Part shown: piece by piece, positions 29,947-38,218 of the stretch
How positions within the stretch are numbered: the stretch's first letter is position 1
Layout: each line of letters starts with the position of its first letter
Assembly (NCBI GenBank): GCA_022841205.1
Contig: JALHCK010000013.1
Span: 109,331-153,011 of the forward strand
Reading direction: 5' to 3'
Length of the DNA: 43,681 bases
Source: Methanomicrobiales archaeon
Lineage (GTDB): Archaea; Halobacteriota; Methanomicrobia; Methanomicrobiales; Methanospirillaceae
The notes under the pieces: model-generated
Seen by the model: only the letters and a program-made list of their open reading frames with translations
Told to the model about the DNA's origin: nothing
The model's database searches: none
Position numbers and translations under genes: made by a program

Positions 29947-31051
29947 GATCTGTGACGTAACATTGAGGGACGGGGAGCAGACCCCCGGGGTATCGTTCAG
30001 CTGCGAGGAAAAGCAGGAGATTGCCCACAAGCTTGATGCTGTTGGCATCGAGGTTATCGAGGCCGGATTCCCTATCGTATCGCCCTATGAAAAGAAGTGT
30101 GTCTCATGCATCGCGGGGATGGGCCTTGATGCCCGCGTCTGCTGCCTTGCCCGTGCCAAACCCGGTGACGTGGAAGTTGCAATCGACTGCGATGTCGATA
30201 TGATCAGCATCTTCATCGCCACCTCAGATCTCCACATCCGCCACAAGTACCGGAAACCGCGCGATCAGGTCCTTTCCGAAGCCCTGGATATAATCGATCT
30301 CGCCAGGGACCATGGCCTTAAGATCAGGTTCGCCGCAGAAGATGCATCACGAACCGACATCAGCTTTCTCAAGGAAGTCTTCCTTGGCGGCGTGCAGCGG
30401 GGAGCAGATCTCATCAGTTTTGCCGACACGGTCGGGTGCCTTGTCCCGATGGAGATGCATGCCATCATGAGCGAGCTTGTGGCTTTTGTGAAACGACCCC
30501 TCTGCGTGCACTGCCACAACGATATGGGTCTTGCCTCCGCAAACACCATAACCGCTGCCCAGGCAGGTGCGTTCCAGCTTCATACGACAGTGAATGGCAT
30601 CGGAGAGCGTGCAGGAAATGCAGCCCTCGAAGAAGTCCTCGTAGCGTTGAAGATGAAAGCCGGAATCGACCGCTACGATCTCACCCACCTGACCGAACTC
30701 TCCGCAATGGTTGAACGTTTCTCAGGGATCACCCTCCAGAAGACCAAACCTGTGGTCGGTGCCAATGCGTTTTCACATGAGAGCGGCATCCACATCGCTG
30801 CCATTCTTGAAGATCCGCATACCTACGAGTTTTTCCTTCCCGGGATGGTCGGGGGGCAGCGACGGTTCATTCTTGGTAAACATACCGGGAAAAAAGCGCT
30901 GGAGCACATTGTGGCAACGCTTGGCTACCGGTTAAACGAACAGCAGATCTGCACAGTACTCGATGAAGTCAAGGAGCTTGGGGAAAGCAAGATCGGAATT
31001 ACATCCGAGACGCTCACCGCCCTGATCCGGCATGTCAGCAAGGAGAAATGA
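29927..31051 (+). CDS. aksA: Homocitrate synthase family protein AksA
   Basis: This is a 374-residue member of the isopropylmalate/homocitrate synthase family. DVTLRDGEQTPGVSF at residues 10-24 and HCHNDMGLASAN carry metal-binding residues, and NGIGERAGNAALEEV follows; the C-terminal region is short. AksA condenses acetyl-CoA with 2-oxoglutarate, and then with longer 2-oxo diacids, on the way to 2-oxosuberate for coenzyme B. Assignment as AksA rather than LeuA rests on the neighbours (aksD, aksE with YLRT motif, aksF) and on the lack of a LeuA regulatory domain. (R)-citramalate synthase is a less likely alternative. Confidence 0.85.
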   Translation: MKPLHVEICDVTLRDGEQTPGVSFSCEEKQEIAHKLDAVGIEVIEAGFPIVSPYEKKCVSCIAGMGLDARVCCLARAKPGDVEVAIDCDVDMISIFIATSDLHIRHKYRKPRDQVLSEALDIIDLARDHGLKIRFAAEDASRTDISFLKEVFLGGVQRGADLISFADTVGCLVPMEMHAIMSELVAFVKRPLCVHCHNDMGLASANTITAAQAGAFQLHTTVNGIGERAGNAALEEVLVALKMKAGIDRYDLTHLTELSAMVERFSGITLQKTKPVVGANAFSHESGIHIAAILEDPHTYEFFLPGMVGGQRRFILGKHTGKKALEHIVATLGYRLNEQQICTVLDEVKELGESKIGITSETLTALIRHVSKEK

Positions 31052-31054
31052 TCC

Positions 31055-32269
31055 ATGGCCACCCTCTCTGAGCGGATCCTTGGGGCGCCGGCGGGTGAAT
31101 ACGTGGACCGCCCGGTGGACCGGGCCTATGTCCATGACGGTACGGGAGTGCTGACACTGGAAGCGTGGCGGGCGCTTGGGAGCGGGACGATCGCCTGCCC
31201 GGGCAGGGACTATGTGCTCTTCGATCATATTGTCCCGGCAAACACCAGCACGACCGCCGATCTCCAGCACGAACTGCGGGGGTTTGCCATCGGTGCAGGG
31301 ATGCACTTCTCTGACATCGGCACAGGGATCTGTCACCAGCTGATGGGGGAGGGGATCGCCCTTCCCGGAGAGATAATCGTCGGGGCAGATTCGCATACCT
31401 GCACACTCGGTGCCTTCGGGGCGTTTGCAACCGGAGTGGGTGCCACGGATATGGCGGTCATCTGGGCTTCCGGTTCAACCTGGTTCCAGGTACCGCGGAC
31501 CATCGGCATCTTCCTGTCCGGCCGCCTGCGGGGGTATGCCGAGGCCAAGGATCTTGCCCTGACTTACGTATCACGCCTGGGGATGGATGGCGCCAGCTAC
31601 CGGGCACTCGAGTTCATCGGTGAAGGGGTGGCGCACCTCTCCATGGATTCCCGCATGACGCTTTGCAACCTTGCGGTTGAGACCGGTGCAAAAACCGGGT
31701 TGTGTTACGCAGATGCGGTCACGGTTGAGTATCTGGAGTCCTTTGGGAAGATTGTAGAGCCCCAGGCACCCCCTGCATGCAGGTACGAACAGGAACTGGA
31801 CATCGATCTTGAGGAGATCGTCCCGGTTATCGCTGTGCCTCCCAGGGTGGATACCATTTCCCCGGTATCCAGCCTGTCCGGCACCCCTCTCGATCAAGTC
31901 TTCGTGGGGACATGCACCAACGGGAGGAACGAGGATCTCCTGCGGTTTGCATCTATCGTCCGGGGAAAGAAGGTCAGGGTGCGGACCATCGTTGCCCCCG
32001 CGTCAAGGAAAGTCCTCGAGGATGCCGCAAGGACGGGCATCCTCGCGGAAATCCTATCTGCCGGGTGCACGGTTGTCCCCCCCGGGTGCGGTCCATGTCT
32101 TGGTGCCCACATGGGGGTCATCGGTAAAGGAGAAGTCTGCCTTTCCACCGCAAACCGTAATTTCCGAAACCGCATGGGCGTCGGAGGGGAGATCTACCTG
32201 TCATCGGTCTCGACTGCCGCCGCCAGCGCTCTTGCCGGAGAGATCGCCCTCCCTGGAGGCGAGGAATGA
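31055..32269 (+). CDS. aksD: Homoaconitase large subunit AksD
   Basis: This is a 404-residue aconitase-family large subunit of the archaeal isopropylmalate/homoaconitase type. [4Fe-4S] ligands are Cys287 (VGTCTNGR), Cys345 and Cys348 (PPGCGPCLG). Substrate-site stretches are FDHIVPANTS, ICHQLMGE and VGADSHTCTLGAFGAFATG. With AksE it should dehydrate homocitrate and its longer homologues and rehydrate the products to homoisocitrates. It begins 3 bases after aksA, with aaggag before the ATG, and ends overlapping aksE by 4 bases. Confidence 0.88.
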   Translation: MATLSERILGAPAGEYVDRPVDRAYVHDGTGVLTLEAWRALGSGTIACPGRDYVLFDHIVPANTSTTADLQHELRGFAIGAGMHFSDIGTGICHQLMGEGIALPGEIIVGADSHTCTLGAFGAFATGVGATDMAVIWASGSTWFQVPRTIGIFLSGRLRGYAEAKDLALTYVSRLGMDGASYRALEFIGEGVAHLSMDSRMTLCNLAVETGAKTGLCYADAVTVEYLESFGKIVEPQAPPACRYEQELDIDLEEIVPVIAVPPRVDTISPVSSLSGTPLDQVFVGTCTNGRNEDLLRFASIVRGKKVRVRTIVAPASRKVLEDAARTGILAEILSAGCTVVPPGCGPCLGAHMGVIGKGEVCLSTANRNFRNRMGVGGEIYLSSVSTAAASALAGEIALPGGEE

Positions 32270-32736
32270 GGCTCGAAGGCCGTGCCGTATGCCTTCCGGC
32301 GGATATCGACACCGATCTCATCATCGCCGGCCGCTACCTGAGAACAAAGGACCGGAGCATCTGGGCGGCGCGCGCCTTTGAGGATCTCGACCCTTCACTT
32401 GCAGGCAAGATCAGAGGTTCGGTAATAATCGCGGGTAAGAATTTCGGATGTGGTTCTTCGAGGGAGCAGGCTGCTGTGGCACTCAAGGAGGCCGGGGTGG
32501 TCTGCATTATTGCCCCGTCGTTTGCACGTATATTTTTCCGAAACGCCATAAACCTAGGTCTCCCCCTGGCCCAGGCAGATCTCCCCTGCCGGGACGGAGA
32601 CCTTGTGGTTGTAGATTTCTCTGCAGGAACGGTTACTTTGGGCGAAACCACAACAAAAATCCCCCCGCTTTCACCAAAGATGCTCGAGATCCTCGCTGCC
32701 GGGGGGCTTGTTGAACACTGGAGGAAAAGGGGATGA
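32266..32736 (+). CDS. aksE: Homoaconitase small subunit AksE
   Basis: This is a 156-residue swivelling-domain subunit. Residues 24-27 are Tyr-Leu-Arg-Thr in the loop that decides substrate range; the YLRT form was linked to homoaconitase activity in Methanocaldococcus, against other sequences in isopropylmalate isomerase. Other motifs are PADIDTDLIIAGRYL and NFGCGSSREQAAVAL, the latter typical of the LeuD fold. It has ATGA overlaps with aksD upstream and with the next gene downstream. Confidence 0.9.
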   Translation: MRLEGRAVCLPADIDTDLIIAGRYLRTKDRSIWAARAFEDLDPSLAGKIRGSVIIAGKNFGCGSSREQAAVALKEAGVVCIIAPSFARIFFRNAINLGLPLAQADLPCRDGDLVVVDFSAGTVTLGETTTKIPPLSPKMLEILAAGGLVEHWRKRG

Positions 32737-33536
32737 TCTTTCCCCGGCACTGCAAGGAAGTGGGTTATGCCTCGACCCGGCCCTGCGGCGATCAGGTATA
32801 CTTTCTCTCGCGGTTCCTGATCCATGAAACAGGGCAGGACCATGAAATACTCGAGGTCATTCCCGGCCCGGAGCAAGAAGGGCTGATGAGGACCGTTGCC
32901 GGGACACGGGTTCTTGCAAAGGCTGGTGAGGTATCCTGGTACCCGGAAAAGGTACAGCTCCAGGATCGTGCACACCTGGTCCGGCTGGCGCATGAATCGG
33001 GATCGCGTTGCACGATATTTACCGGCCGCGACGAACACATCACGTTTATCCTGGACCCCGACCTCTCGGGGTTCCAGACGCTGTCCGTGTATGACGTCAC
33101 CCCGCCCCGGCCGAGCCTCTCGGCAACCATCCGGGAACTCGAAGAGGCCGGGATGTTTGCCGAGCTCGATGTCGTATTCGAGCACACGCTCAGGGATATC
33201 TCCCAGATCGATGCCGAGGTGTTCCCCTGCCGCGCTTCGGGATTTCCAAAGACGCTCGATGCCGATCTCCTGATCGGTGGCGAACGGGTTGCCGGCTGCC
33301 TGACTGCCCGGGAATTGCTCAAAGAATGCTACAGTGACGAGTTTGTTGTGGCCGATATCTGCCCCCTCTCAATGGTCGTGGAGGAGCCTTTCATCACCCG
33401 GTGCTGCCGGAAGGAGCGGGAGGGCATCGGGATGTATGGGGGAAGGTTTGGGGCCGTGGTGCACTGGGGGGCATCTCCATTCGAGATATTTACGGCGGTA
33501 AAGGACCTGCTGGGCGCCTGGAGAGAGCGGTCATGA
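32733..33536 (+). CDS. Conserved protein of unknown function in the aks operon
   Basis: I do not recognise this 267-residue protein. It has no membrane segment or signal peptide. Visible marks are a Cys-containing N-terminus (HCKEVGYASTRPCGDQVYF), a possible substrate loop FPCRASGFPKTLDADLL, and a C-terminal Cys pair and Gly-rich stretch (RCCRKEREGIGMYGGRFGAVVHWG). Four-base ATGA overlaps join it to aksE upstream and aksF downstream, so its product is probably made in step with the chain-elongation enzymes. Coenzyme B synthesis or a partner of AksF is the natural guess from context; nothing in the sequence proves it. Confidence 0.75.
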   Translation: MIFPRHCKEVGYASTRPCGDQVYFLSRFLIHETGQDHEILEVIPGPEQEGLMRTVAGTRVLAKAGEVSWYPEKVQLQDRAHLVRLAHESGSRCTIFTGRDEHITFILDPDLSGFQTLSVYDVTPPRPSLSATIRELEEAGMFAELDVVFEHTLRDISQIDAEVFPCRASGFPKTLDADLLIGGERVAGCLTARELLKECYSDEFVVADICPLSMVVEEPFITRCCRKEREGIGMYGGRFGAVVHWGASPFEIFTAVKDLLGAWRERS

Positions 33537-34504
33537 AGATTGCTGTTGTTGAAGGGGATGGCATCGGCCACGAAGTAATCCCTCCTGTCCGCGAAATGCT
33601 CGCAATGCTCCGGCCTGATATCGAGTTCTTTGAGATCGAGGCAGGATACGGAAGGTGGCAGCGTACCGGGGATGCAATTACCGATGACGATATTGCTGCG
33701 CTCCGGACCGCCGATGCAATCCTGTTTGGGGCCATCACCACCCCCCCAGCCCCTGATTACCAGAGTGTGATTGTCAGGATCCGGAAGGAGCTCGATTTAT
33801 ATGCAAATATCCGGCCGGTGAAGGGCTCAAGGGCAGACCTGATCGTTGTGCGGGAAAATACCGAGGGGCTCTACTCGGGCATCGAGAAGATCGAAAAGGA
33901 TACCGCCTGCACGGTCAGGTGCATCACCCGGAAAGGGAGCGAGCGGATCTCCCGCTACGCGTGCATGCTCGCCACCAGACGGCGGAACCTTACCATCGGT
34001 CACAAGGCAAACATACTCAAGTCCGATGTGTTTTTCCGGGATATCTGCATGGAGGAGGCGCATAAAGCCGGAGTCTGGGTCAGGGAATGTTACATCGACG
34101 CACTCTGCCTCGATGTCCTCCTCCACCCGGAAAAATACGATATCATCGTCACCACAAACCTGTTCGGGGACATCCTTTCGGATGTGGCCGCCTACCTGGT
34201 AGGCGGTCTTGGCCTCCTGCCGAGTGGAAATATCGGAGAAAACCATGCTCTCTTTGAACCGGTTCACGGGAGTGCACCGGATATCTCCGGGCAGGATATC
34301 GCAAACCCTATCGCCGCGATGCGGAGCGGGTCGATGCTCCTCGCTCACCTGAGGGATGAACCTTCCGCGGCACTCATCGACCAGGCCATAGAAGCGGTTC
34401 TTGGGAAAGGAATCATGACCCGTGACCTGGGAGGGACGGCTGGAACAAGGGATTTCTCACGGGCGGTGAGAGAAGAGCTGGAACGGCTTATACGCACAGG
34501 ATAA
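33533..34504 (+). CDS. aksF: Homoisocitrate dehydrogenase AksF
   Basis: This is a 323-residue member of the isocitrate/isopropylmalate dehydrogenase family. EGDGIGHEV at the start, RENTEGLYSGIE, HKANILKSDVFFRD (catalytic Lys), TNLFGDILSD (metal Asp residues) and EPVHGSAPDISGQDIANP (nucleotide site) are all present. In this setting it should oxidise homoisocitrate and longer homologues to the next 2-oxo diacid with release of CO2. The ATG at 33533 overlaps the upstream stop (ATGA). It is the last gene of the operon. LeuB or Idh activity cannot be excluded by sequence. Confidence 0.87.
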   Translation: MKIAVVEGDGIGHEVIPPVREMLAMLRPDIEFFEIEAGYGRWQRTGDAITDDDIAALRTADAILFGAITTPPAPDYQSVIVRIRKELDLYANIRPVKGSRADLIVVRENTEGLYSGIEKIEKDTACTVRCITRKGSERISRYACMLATRRRNLTIGHKANILKSDVFFRDICMEEAHKAGVWVRECYIDALCLDVLLHPEKYDIIVTTNLFGDILSDVAAYLVGGLGLLPSGNIGENHALFEPVHGSAPDISGQDIANPIAAMRSGSMLLAHLRDEPSAALIDQAIEAVLGKGIMTRDLGGTAGTRDFSRAVREELERLIRTG

Positions 34505-34861
34505 AAAGTATGGTATGGATGTTCCGGGCATTCGCCCCCCTTTGCTATGTTCCGGCATCGAACGAACGCGACTGATGACCTTTTCGTGGCTTTCCCATGT
34601 TGCGAAGATCCGGAGCGAGTGCTGCCGGTGAGGCAGGACCGGCGGCAGTAAACGTTCGGGGTCTCCGGGTAATCGGGTTACTTCCCGTCTTACCAGAAAG
34701 GCATCCTTTCTTTGCATTCATAAATTAGTCTGATAGCACCGGTTCAACGTAGGTCCCGGGAGGTTCAGGCTCGCAGAACCGGGGCCTTCCTCGACTGCGC
34801 CGGTTTAGAAAGCGAGCGTTTATATGAGAGTACGTATCCACCCCCTCCAGAGGAGCAACGG
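34505..34861. other. Intergenic region, 357 bp, with a GC-rich hairpin and the nfo promoter
   Basis: No gene is supported here. A stable inverted repeat pairs CTGCCGGT (34622-34629) with ACCGGCGGCAG (34638-34648), with a 3-base bulge. At the right end a TATA box (tttatatg, 34819-34826) and the ribosome binding site aggag (34851-34855) serve the endonuclease IV gene, with a short leader of about 15 bases. The rest could hold an RNA gene or be a decayed stretch. Confidence 0.5.
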
Positions 34862-35707
34862 ATGGTCAGGGTAGGGGTGCATGTATCGATTGCCGGCTCG
34901 ATTGCAAAGGCGGTTGAGCGGGCCGCGACTGCAGGTTGCGATACCTTCCAGATATTTTCCCGGAACCCCCGGGGATGGGCCTTCAGGGACCTAGATCCCG
35001 GGGAAGCAGCGCTGTTTCGCGAGAACTTCGGGCGAAGCGGGATGTACCCGGCAGTCGACCACATGCCCTACCTCCCCAACCTTGCAACCGGAAAAGCCGA
35101 GTTCTACGAAAAATCGGTATTGACGCTTACTGCCGAACTTTCGAGGTGCGGCACGCTCGGCATCCCATACCTTGTGACCCACCTTGGCCATCACCTGGGG
35201 GAGGGGATCGGGATTGGGAGGAAACGGGTTATAACCGCAGTGAACCGGGCGCTTTCTGCGGTGGACAACGAAGTCATACTCCTCCTTGAAAACACCGCTG
35301 GCGAAAAGAACGGGGTAGGATCGACTTTTGAGGATATTGCCGCGGTCCTGGAGGGGATCGAGGCCCCCGAGAGGGTCGGGGTATGCTTCGACACCTGCCA
35401 TGCCTTCGGGGCCGGCTACGAGCTTCGTACGGCGCAGGGGATCGAAGAGACAGTCAACCGGTTCGACAATGTGATTGGCGAGGAGAAATGCATGCTTATT
35501 CACCTGAATGACTCAAAGGGCGACCTTGGAAGCGGCCTTGACCGCCACGAGCATATCGGCCTTGGGAATATCGGCAAAGAGGGTTTTCTTCTCATCCTCT
35601 CACACCCCTTCTTCAGGGCACGGCCACTCATCTGTGAAACTCCGGTAGATGACCGGCGGGACGATGCCGGAAACATCCGGGTTGTTCGTGAGCTTGCTGG
35701 AGAGTAA
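34862..35707 (+). CDS. nfo: Deoxyribonuclease IV (AP endonuclease)
   Basis: This is a 281-residue endonuclease IV family TIM-barrel enzyme, which cuts DNA at abasic sites in base excision repair. The three-metal site is readable: His in THLGHHLGEG, Glu in LENTAGEKNGVGS, Asp and His in CFDTCHAFGAGYE, His in LIHLNDSKGDLGSG followed by DRHEHIGLG, and Glu in ICETPVD. Its length is standard (about 280). It is likely a single-gene unit, with its own TATA box upstream and about 240 bp before the next gene. Confidence 0.95.
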   Translation: MVRVGVHVSIAGSIAKAVERAATAGCDTFQIFSRNPRGWAFRDLDPGEAALFRENFGRSGMYPAVDHMPYLPNLATGKAEFYEKSVLTLTAELSRCGTLGIPYLVTHLGHHLGEGIGIGRKRVITAVNRALSAVDNEVILLLENTAGEKNGVGSTFEDIAAVLEGIEAPERVGVCFDTCHAFGAGYELRTAQGIEETVNRFDNVIGEEKCMLIHLNDSKGDLGSGLDRHEHIGLGNIGKEGFLLILSHPFFRARPLICETPVDDRRDDAGNIRVVRELAGE

Positions 35708-35913
35708 TGGTAAAAGCTCTCTGCAGGCCCCGGGGATAAACGCCGCCTGCCGGCCAGCCCGGGCGAAGCGGAACTCCCGATAAAGTACCTGGTGAATGCG
35801 ACATTGGTATGACCCTGCCCATTCACCAGATTTCCCATTTCTGCCAATAGTCAAAAGGATTCTGTCCGGGCCGGGCACTGCCGGACTCCGGGTGACCTGC
35901 CGCTCTCCCGGCG

Positions 35914-35923
35914 CTTATTATAA
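35914..35923 (+). promoter_or_regulatory. TATA box of the endA-trpS-pheST operon
   Basis: The sequence cttattataa, followed by ccgaagg, lies about 28 bases (from its centre) before the GTG at 35947. The transcript would start only a few bases before the start codon, so endA is probably translated from a near-leaderless message. The 200 bp to its left show no gene. Confidence 0.55.
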
Positions 35924-35946
35924 CCGAAGGAAACACACGGATAAGT

Positions 35947-36954
35947 GTGAAGGCGAAGTTTGACGGGACCTGTGTCCGGCTTGGAAACGATGGACGGACC
36001 CTGTACGAACAGAGCGGTTACGGGAGGCAAGAGGGTGACGGCATCCGACTGTCACCTGAAGAAGCCTGCTTTCTGGTCCACCGGGGCAAAATCTCAGTTG
36101 ACGGGTTGTCGTTCGACACATTGATCGCCCATTTTGCCCGGCAACCCGATTTCCTCCGTAAATTCCTCGTGTACCGCGACCTGCGGGAGCGGGGCTACGC
36201 CGTACAGAGCGGCCCCCACGATTTCAGGGTCTTTCGCCGGGGGCAGCGGCCCGGAACCGGCCAGTCCCAGTACATGGTCCGGGTGCTCTCTGAACGGGAT
36301 CTCATCGATTTCGAAACCCTCATCCATGAGACCCTCGCGTCATCACGGATGCGCAAGCAGCATGTCCTTGCCGTGGTTGACGATGAGAGCGAACTGACAT
36401 ACTACGAGATCAAGGTCCAGGATCTTCCCGATGCCGGTGATAAGCCGGATATCGGCCCTCTTGAAGGCGTGCTTGTCGGCAGGTCGGTCCTCGTGCATAC
36501 TGCACTACCCAGTGAGAGGACAGCTGCCGGTTTCGGCATGAACCTCGATGCAGAACGGATGATTCTTGCCCCACTCGAGATCCTTTTTCTCATGGCAAAC
36601 GGTATGCTGACGCTCCGGGACGGTGAGGAAACGGTCGATGAATCCCGCTACTTTGCACTTGCGGCGGCCGCGGACGTGGAACTCGGCGAGAAGGCTGATG
36701 TGTTCCGGGATCTGCGACATCGCGGGTATATCCCCAAGACCGGGTACAAGTTCGGGCACCATTTCCGGGTGTATTCCGGGCAGAAGGTCCACTCAGAGAT
36801 GCTGGTGCATGCCATTGCCGGGGGAACCAGGCTCCCGATGAGCAGCATCTCCCGCTCGGTCAGGCTCGCCCATAGCGTGAAAAAGAAGATGTTGTTTGGC
36901 CATCAACATACCACGGGAATCCAATACGTCGAGTTCGCGCGAATCAAACTGTGA
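35947..36954 (+). CDS. endA: tRNA-splicing endonuclease (two-repeat type)
   Basis: This is a 335-residue protein made of two related halves, as in the euryarchaeal dimeric enzyme that excises introns from pre-tRNA. The C-terminal half holds the catalytic triad: Tyr276 (FRVY), His282 (KVHSEMLVH) and a Lys at 312-314 (SVKKKMLF). The N-terminal half has a degenerate version (HDFRVF). It starts with GTG at 35947 and has no good ribosome binding site, agreeing with a near-leaderless start. trpS follows 10 bases after the stop. Confidence 0.9.
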   Translation: MKAKFDGTCVRLGNDGRTLYEQSGYGRQEGDGIRLSPEEACFLVHRGKISVDGLSFDTLIAHFARQPDFLRKFLVYRDLRERGYAVQSGPHDFRVFRRGQRPGTGQSQYMVRVLSERDLIDFETLIHETLASSRMRKQHVLAVVDDESELTYYEIKVQDLPDAGDKPDIGPLEGVLVGRSVLVHTALPSERTAAGFGMNLDAERMILAPLEILFLMANGMLTLRDGEETVDESRYFALAAAADVELGEKADVFRDLRHRGYIPKTGYKFGHHFRVYSGQKVHSEMLVHAIAGGTRLPMSSISRSVRLAHSVKKKMLFGHQHTTGIQYVEFARIKL

Positions 36955-36964
36955 GAGAGAAAGA

Positions 36965-38215
36965 ATGATGGAAATAAACCCGTGGGCGAACCAGCAGTCC
37001 CTTGATATCGACCGGCTCTTTTCCGAGTTCGGGATAGAGCCCATCGGCAATGTCCTCGATATTCTCCCAAAAGTGCCCGAATTCATGAGGCGTGGCATTG
37101 TCATCGGGCACCGGGACTACGCGCAGATCGCAGGATGCATCCGCGATAAAAAACCCTTCCACATCCTCACCGGGTTTATGCCATCCGGCCACCCGCACCT
37201 GGGACACCTGATGGTGATGAAAGAGGTCGTCTGGCATGTCCGGCAGGGCGGATCGGGCTATATCACAATCGCCGACCGGGAGGCGCACGCGGTCCGCGAT
37301 ACCAGCTGGGAGAAGTGCAGGGAATTTGGCAGGGAGTACCTCGCCTGCCTGTACGCCCTTGGGTTCGAAGGAAAGACCTACTTCCAGAGCAGGAATGAAC
37401 GGCTCAAGGATCTCGCATTCGAATGCGCGACAAGGGTGAATTACTCCGAGCTTCAGGCAATCTACGGGTTTGCATCGGAGACCTCGCTTGGGCATATGAT
37501 GTCGGTCATCACCCAGGTCGCCGATATTCTCTACCCGCAGGTGGACAGCTTCCCTGCACCAACCGTGGTCCCGGTCGGTATCGATCAGGACCCCCACATC
37601 CGCCTCACCCGCGGTGTTGCCCATAAGCTCAGGATGTTTACCGTGGAGGATCGCGGGGATCATATCAGCGTGCGTTCAAAGAACGCCCCCCAGAGTGCCC
37701 TCGAGGCGGTCCATGCCCGGTTTCCGGGATCGAAAAAATTCGAGGGACATGTTGACATCAGGGGCTCCGGGTGTGCGGACGTGAGTGCAACAGTCAGGGA
37801 CATCGAGATCTCATCCGGCGGGTTTGGGCTCTTTGCTCCCTCGGCGACCTACCACGTCTTCATTCCCGGCCTCCAGGGGGGAAAGATGTCGAGCAGCATT
37901 CCCGAGAGTACCATCAGCTTCACCGAACCCGAAGAGGTGGTGAGAAAGAAGGTTATGGCAGCCCTCACCGGTGGACGGACCACCCTTGCCGAGCAACGTG
38001 AACAGGGGGGGGAGCCTGAGAAATGTCCCCTCTTCCTGCTCAACCTCTTCCATATGATCGAGGACGACCGCGAGCTCGAAGAACTGCACAGGAAGTGCCG
38101 GTCCGGCCAGATGATGTGCGGTCAGTGCAAGAGGGAGACTGCCGATCGTGTCCTCTCGTTTGTCCGGGAAATGCGGGAGAAGATGGCTGCGGCCGAACAC
38201 CTGATCGAGGTATGA
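36965..38215 (+). CDS. trpS: Tryptophanyl-tRNA synthetase
   Basis: This is a 416-residue class I synthetase charging tRNA-Trp. The HIGH-type motif is HPHLGH in TGFMPSGHPHLGHLMV, and the KMSKS-type motif is GGKMSSS. VPVGIDQDPHIRLTRGVAHKL, typical of archaeal TrpRS, lies between them. Two adjacent ATG codons (36965 and 36968) lie after a gagagaga stretch; the first is taken. An in-frame ATG at 36896 would lie inside endA and is rejected. pheS follows 3 bases later. Confidence 0.95.
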   Translation: MMEINPWANQQSLDIDRLFSEFGIEPIGNVLDILPKVPEFMRRGIVIGHRDYAQIAGCIRDKKPFHILTGFMPSGHPHLGHLMVMKEVVWHVRQGGSGYITIADREAHAVRDTSWEKCREFGREYLACLYALGFEGKTYFQSRNERLKDLAFECATRVNYSELQAIYGFASETSLGHMMSVITQVADILYPQVDSFPAPTVVPVGIDQDPHIRLTRGVAHKLRMFTVEDRGDHISVRSKNAPQSALEAVHARFPGSKKFEGHVDIRGSGCADVSATVRDIEISSGGFGLFAPSATYHVFIPGLQGGKMSSSIPESTISFTEPEEVVRKKVMAALTGGRTTLAEQREQGGEPEKCPLFLLNLFHMIEDDRELEELHRKCRSGQMMCGQCKRETADRVLSFVREMREKMAAAEHLIEV

Positions 38216-38218
38216 GAG

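Noticed and set aside
26772..34504. Leucine biosynthesis operon (leuA/C/D/B)
   Set aside because: The genes are paralogues of leu genes, but the YLRT loop, the AksA-like length, and the methanogen marker neighbours favour coenzyme B synthesis.
34457..34717. An 86-codon minus-strand frame in the gap after aksF
   Set aside because: It overlaps the end of aksF, lacks a ribosome binding site, and its Arg/Pro/His-rich product matches nothing I know.
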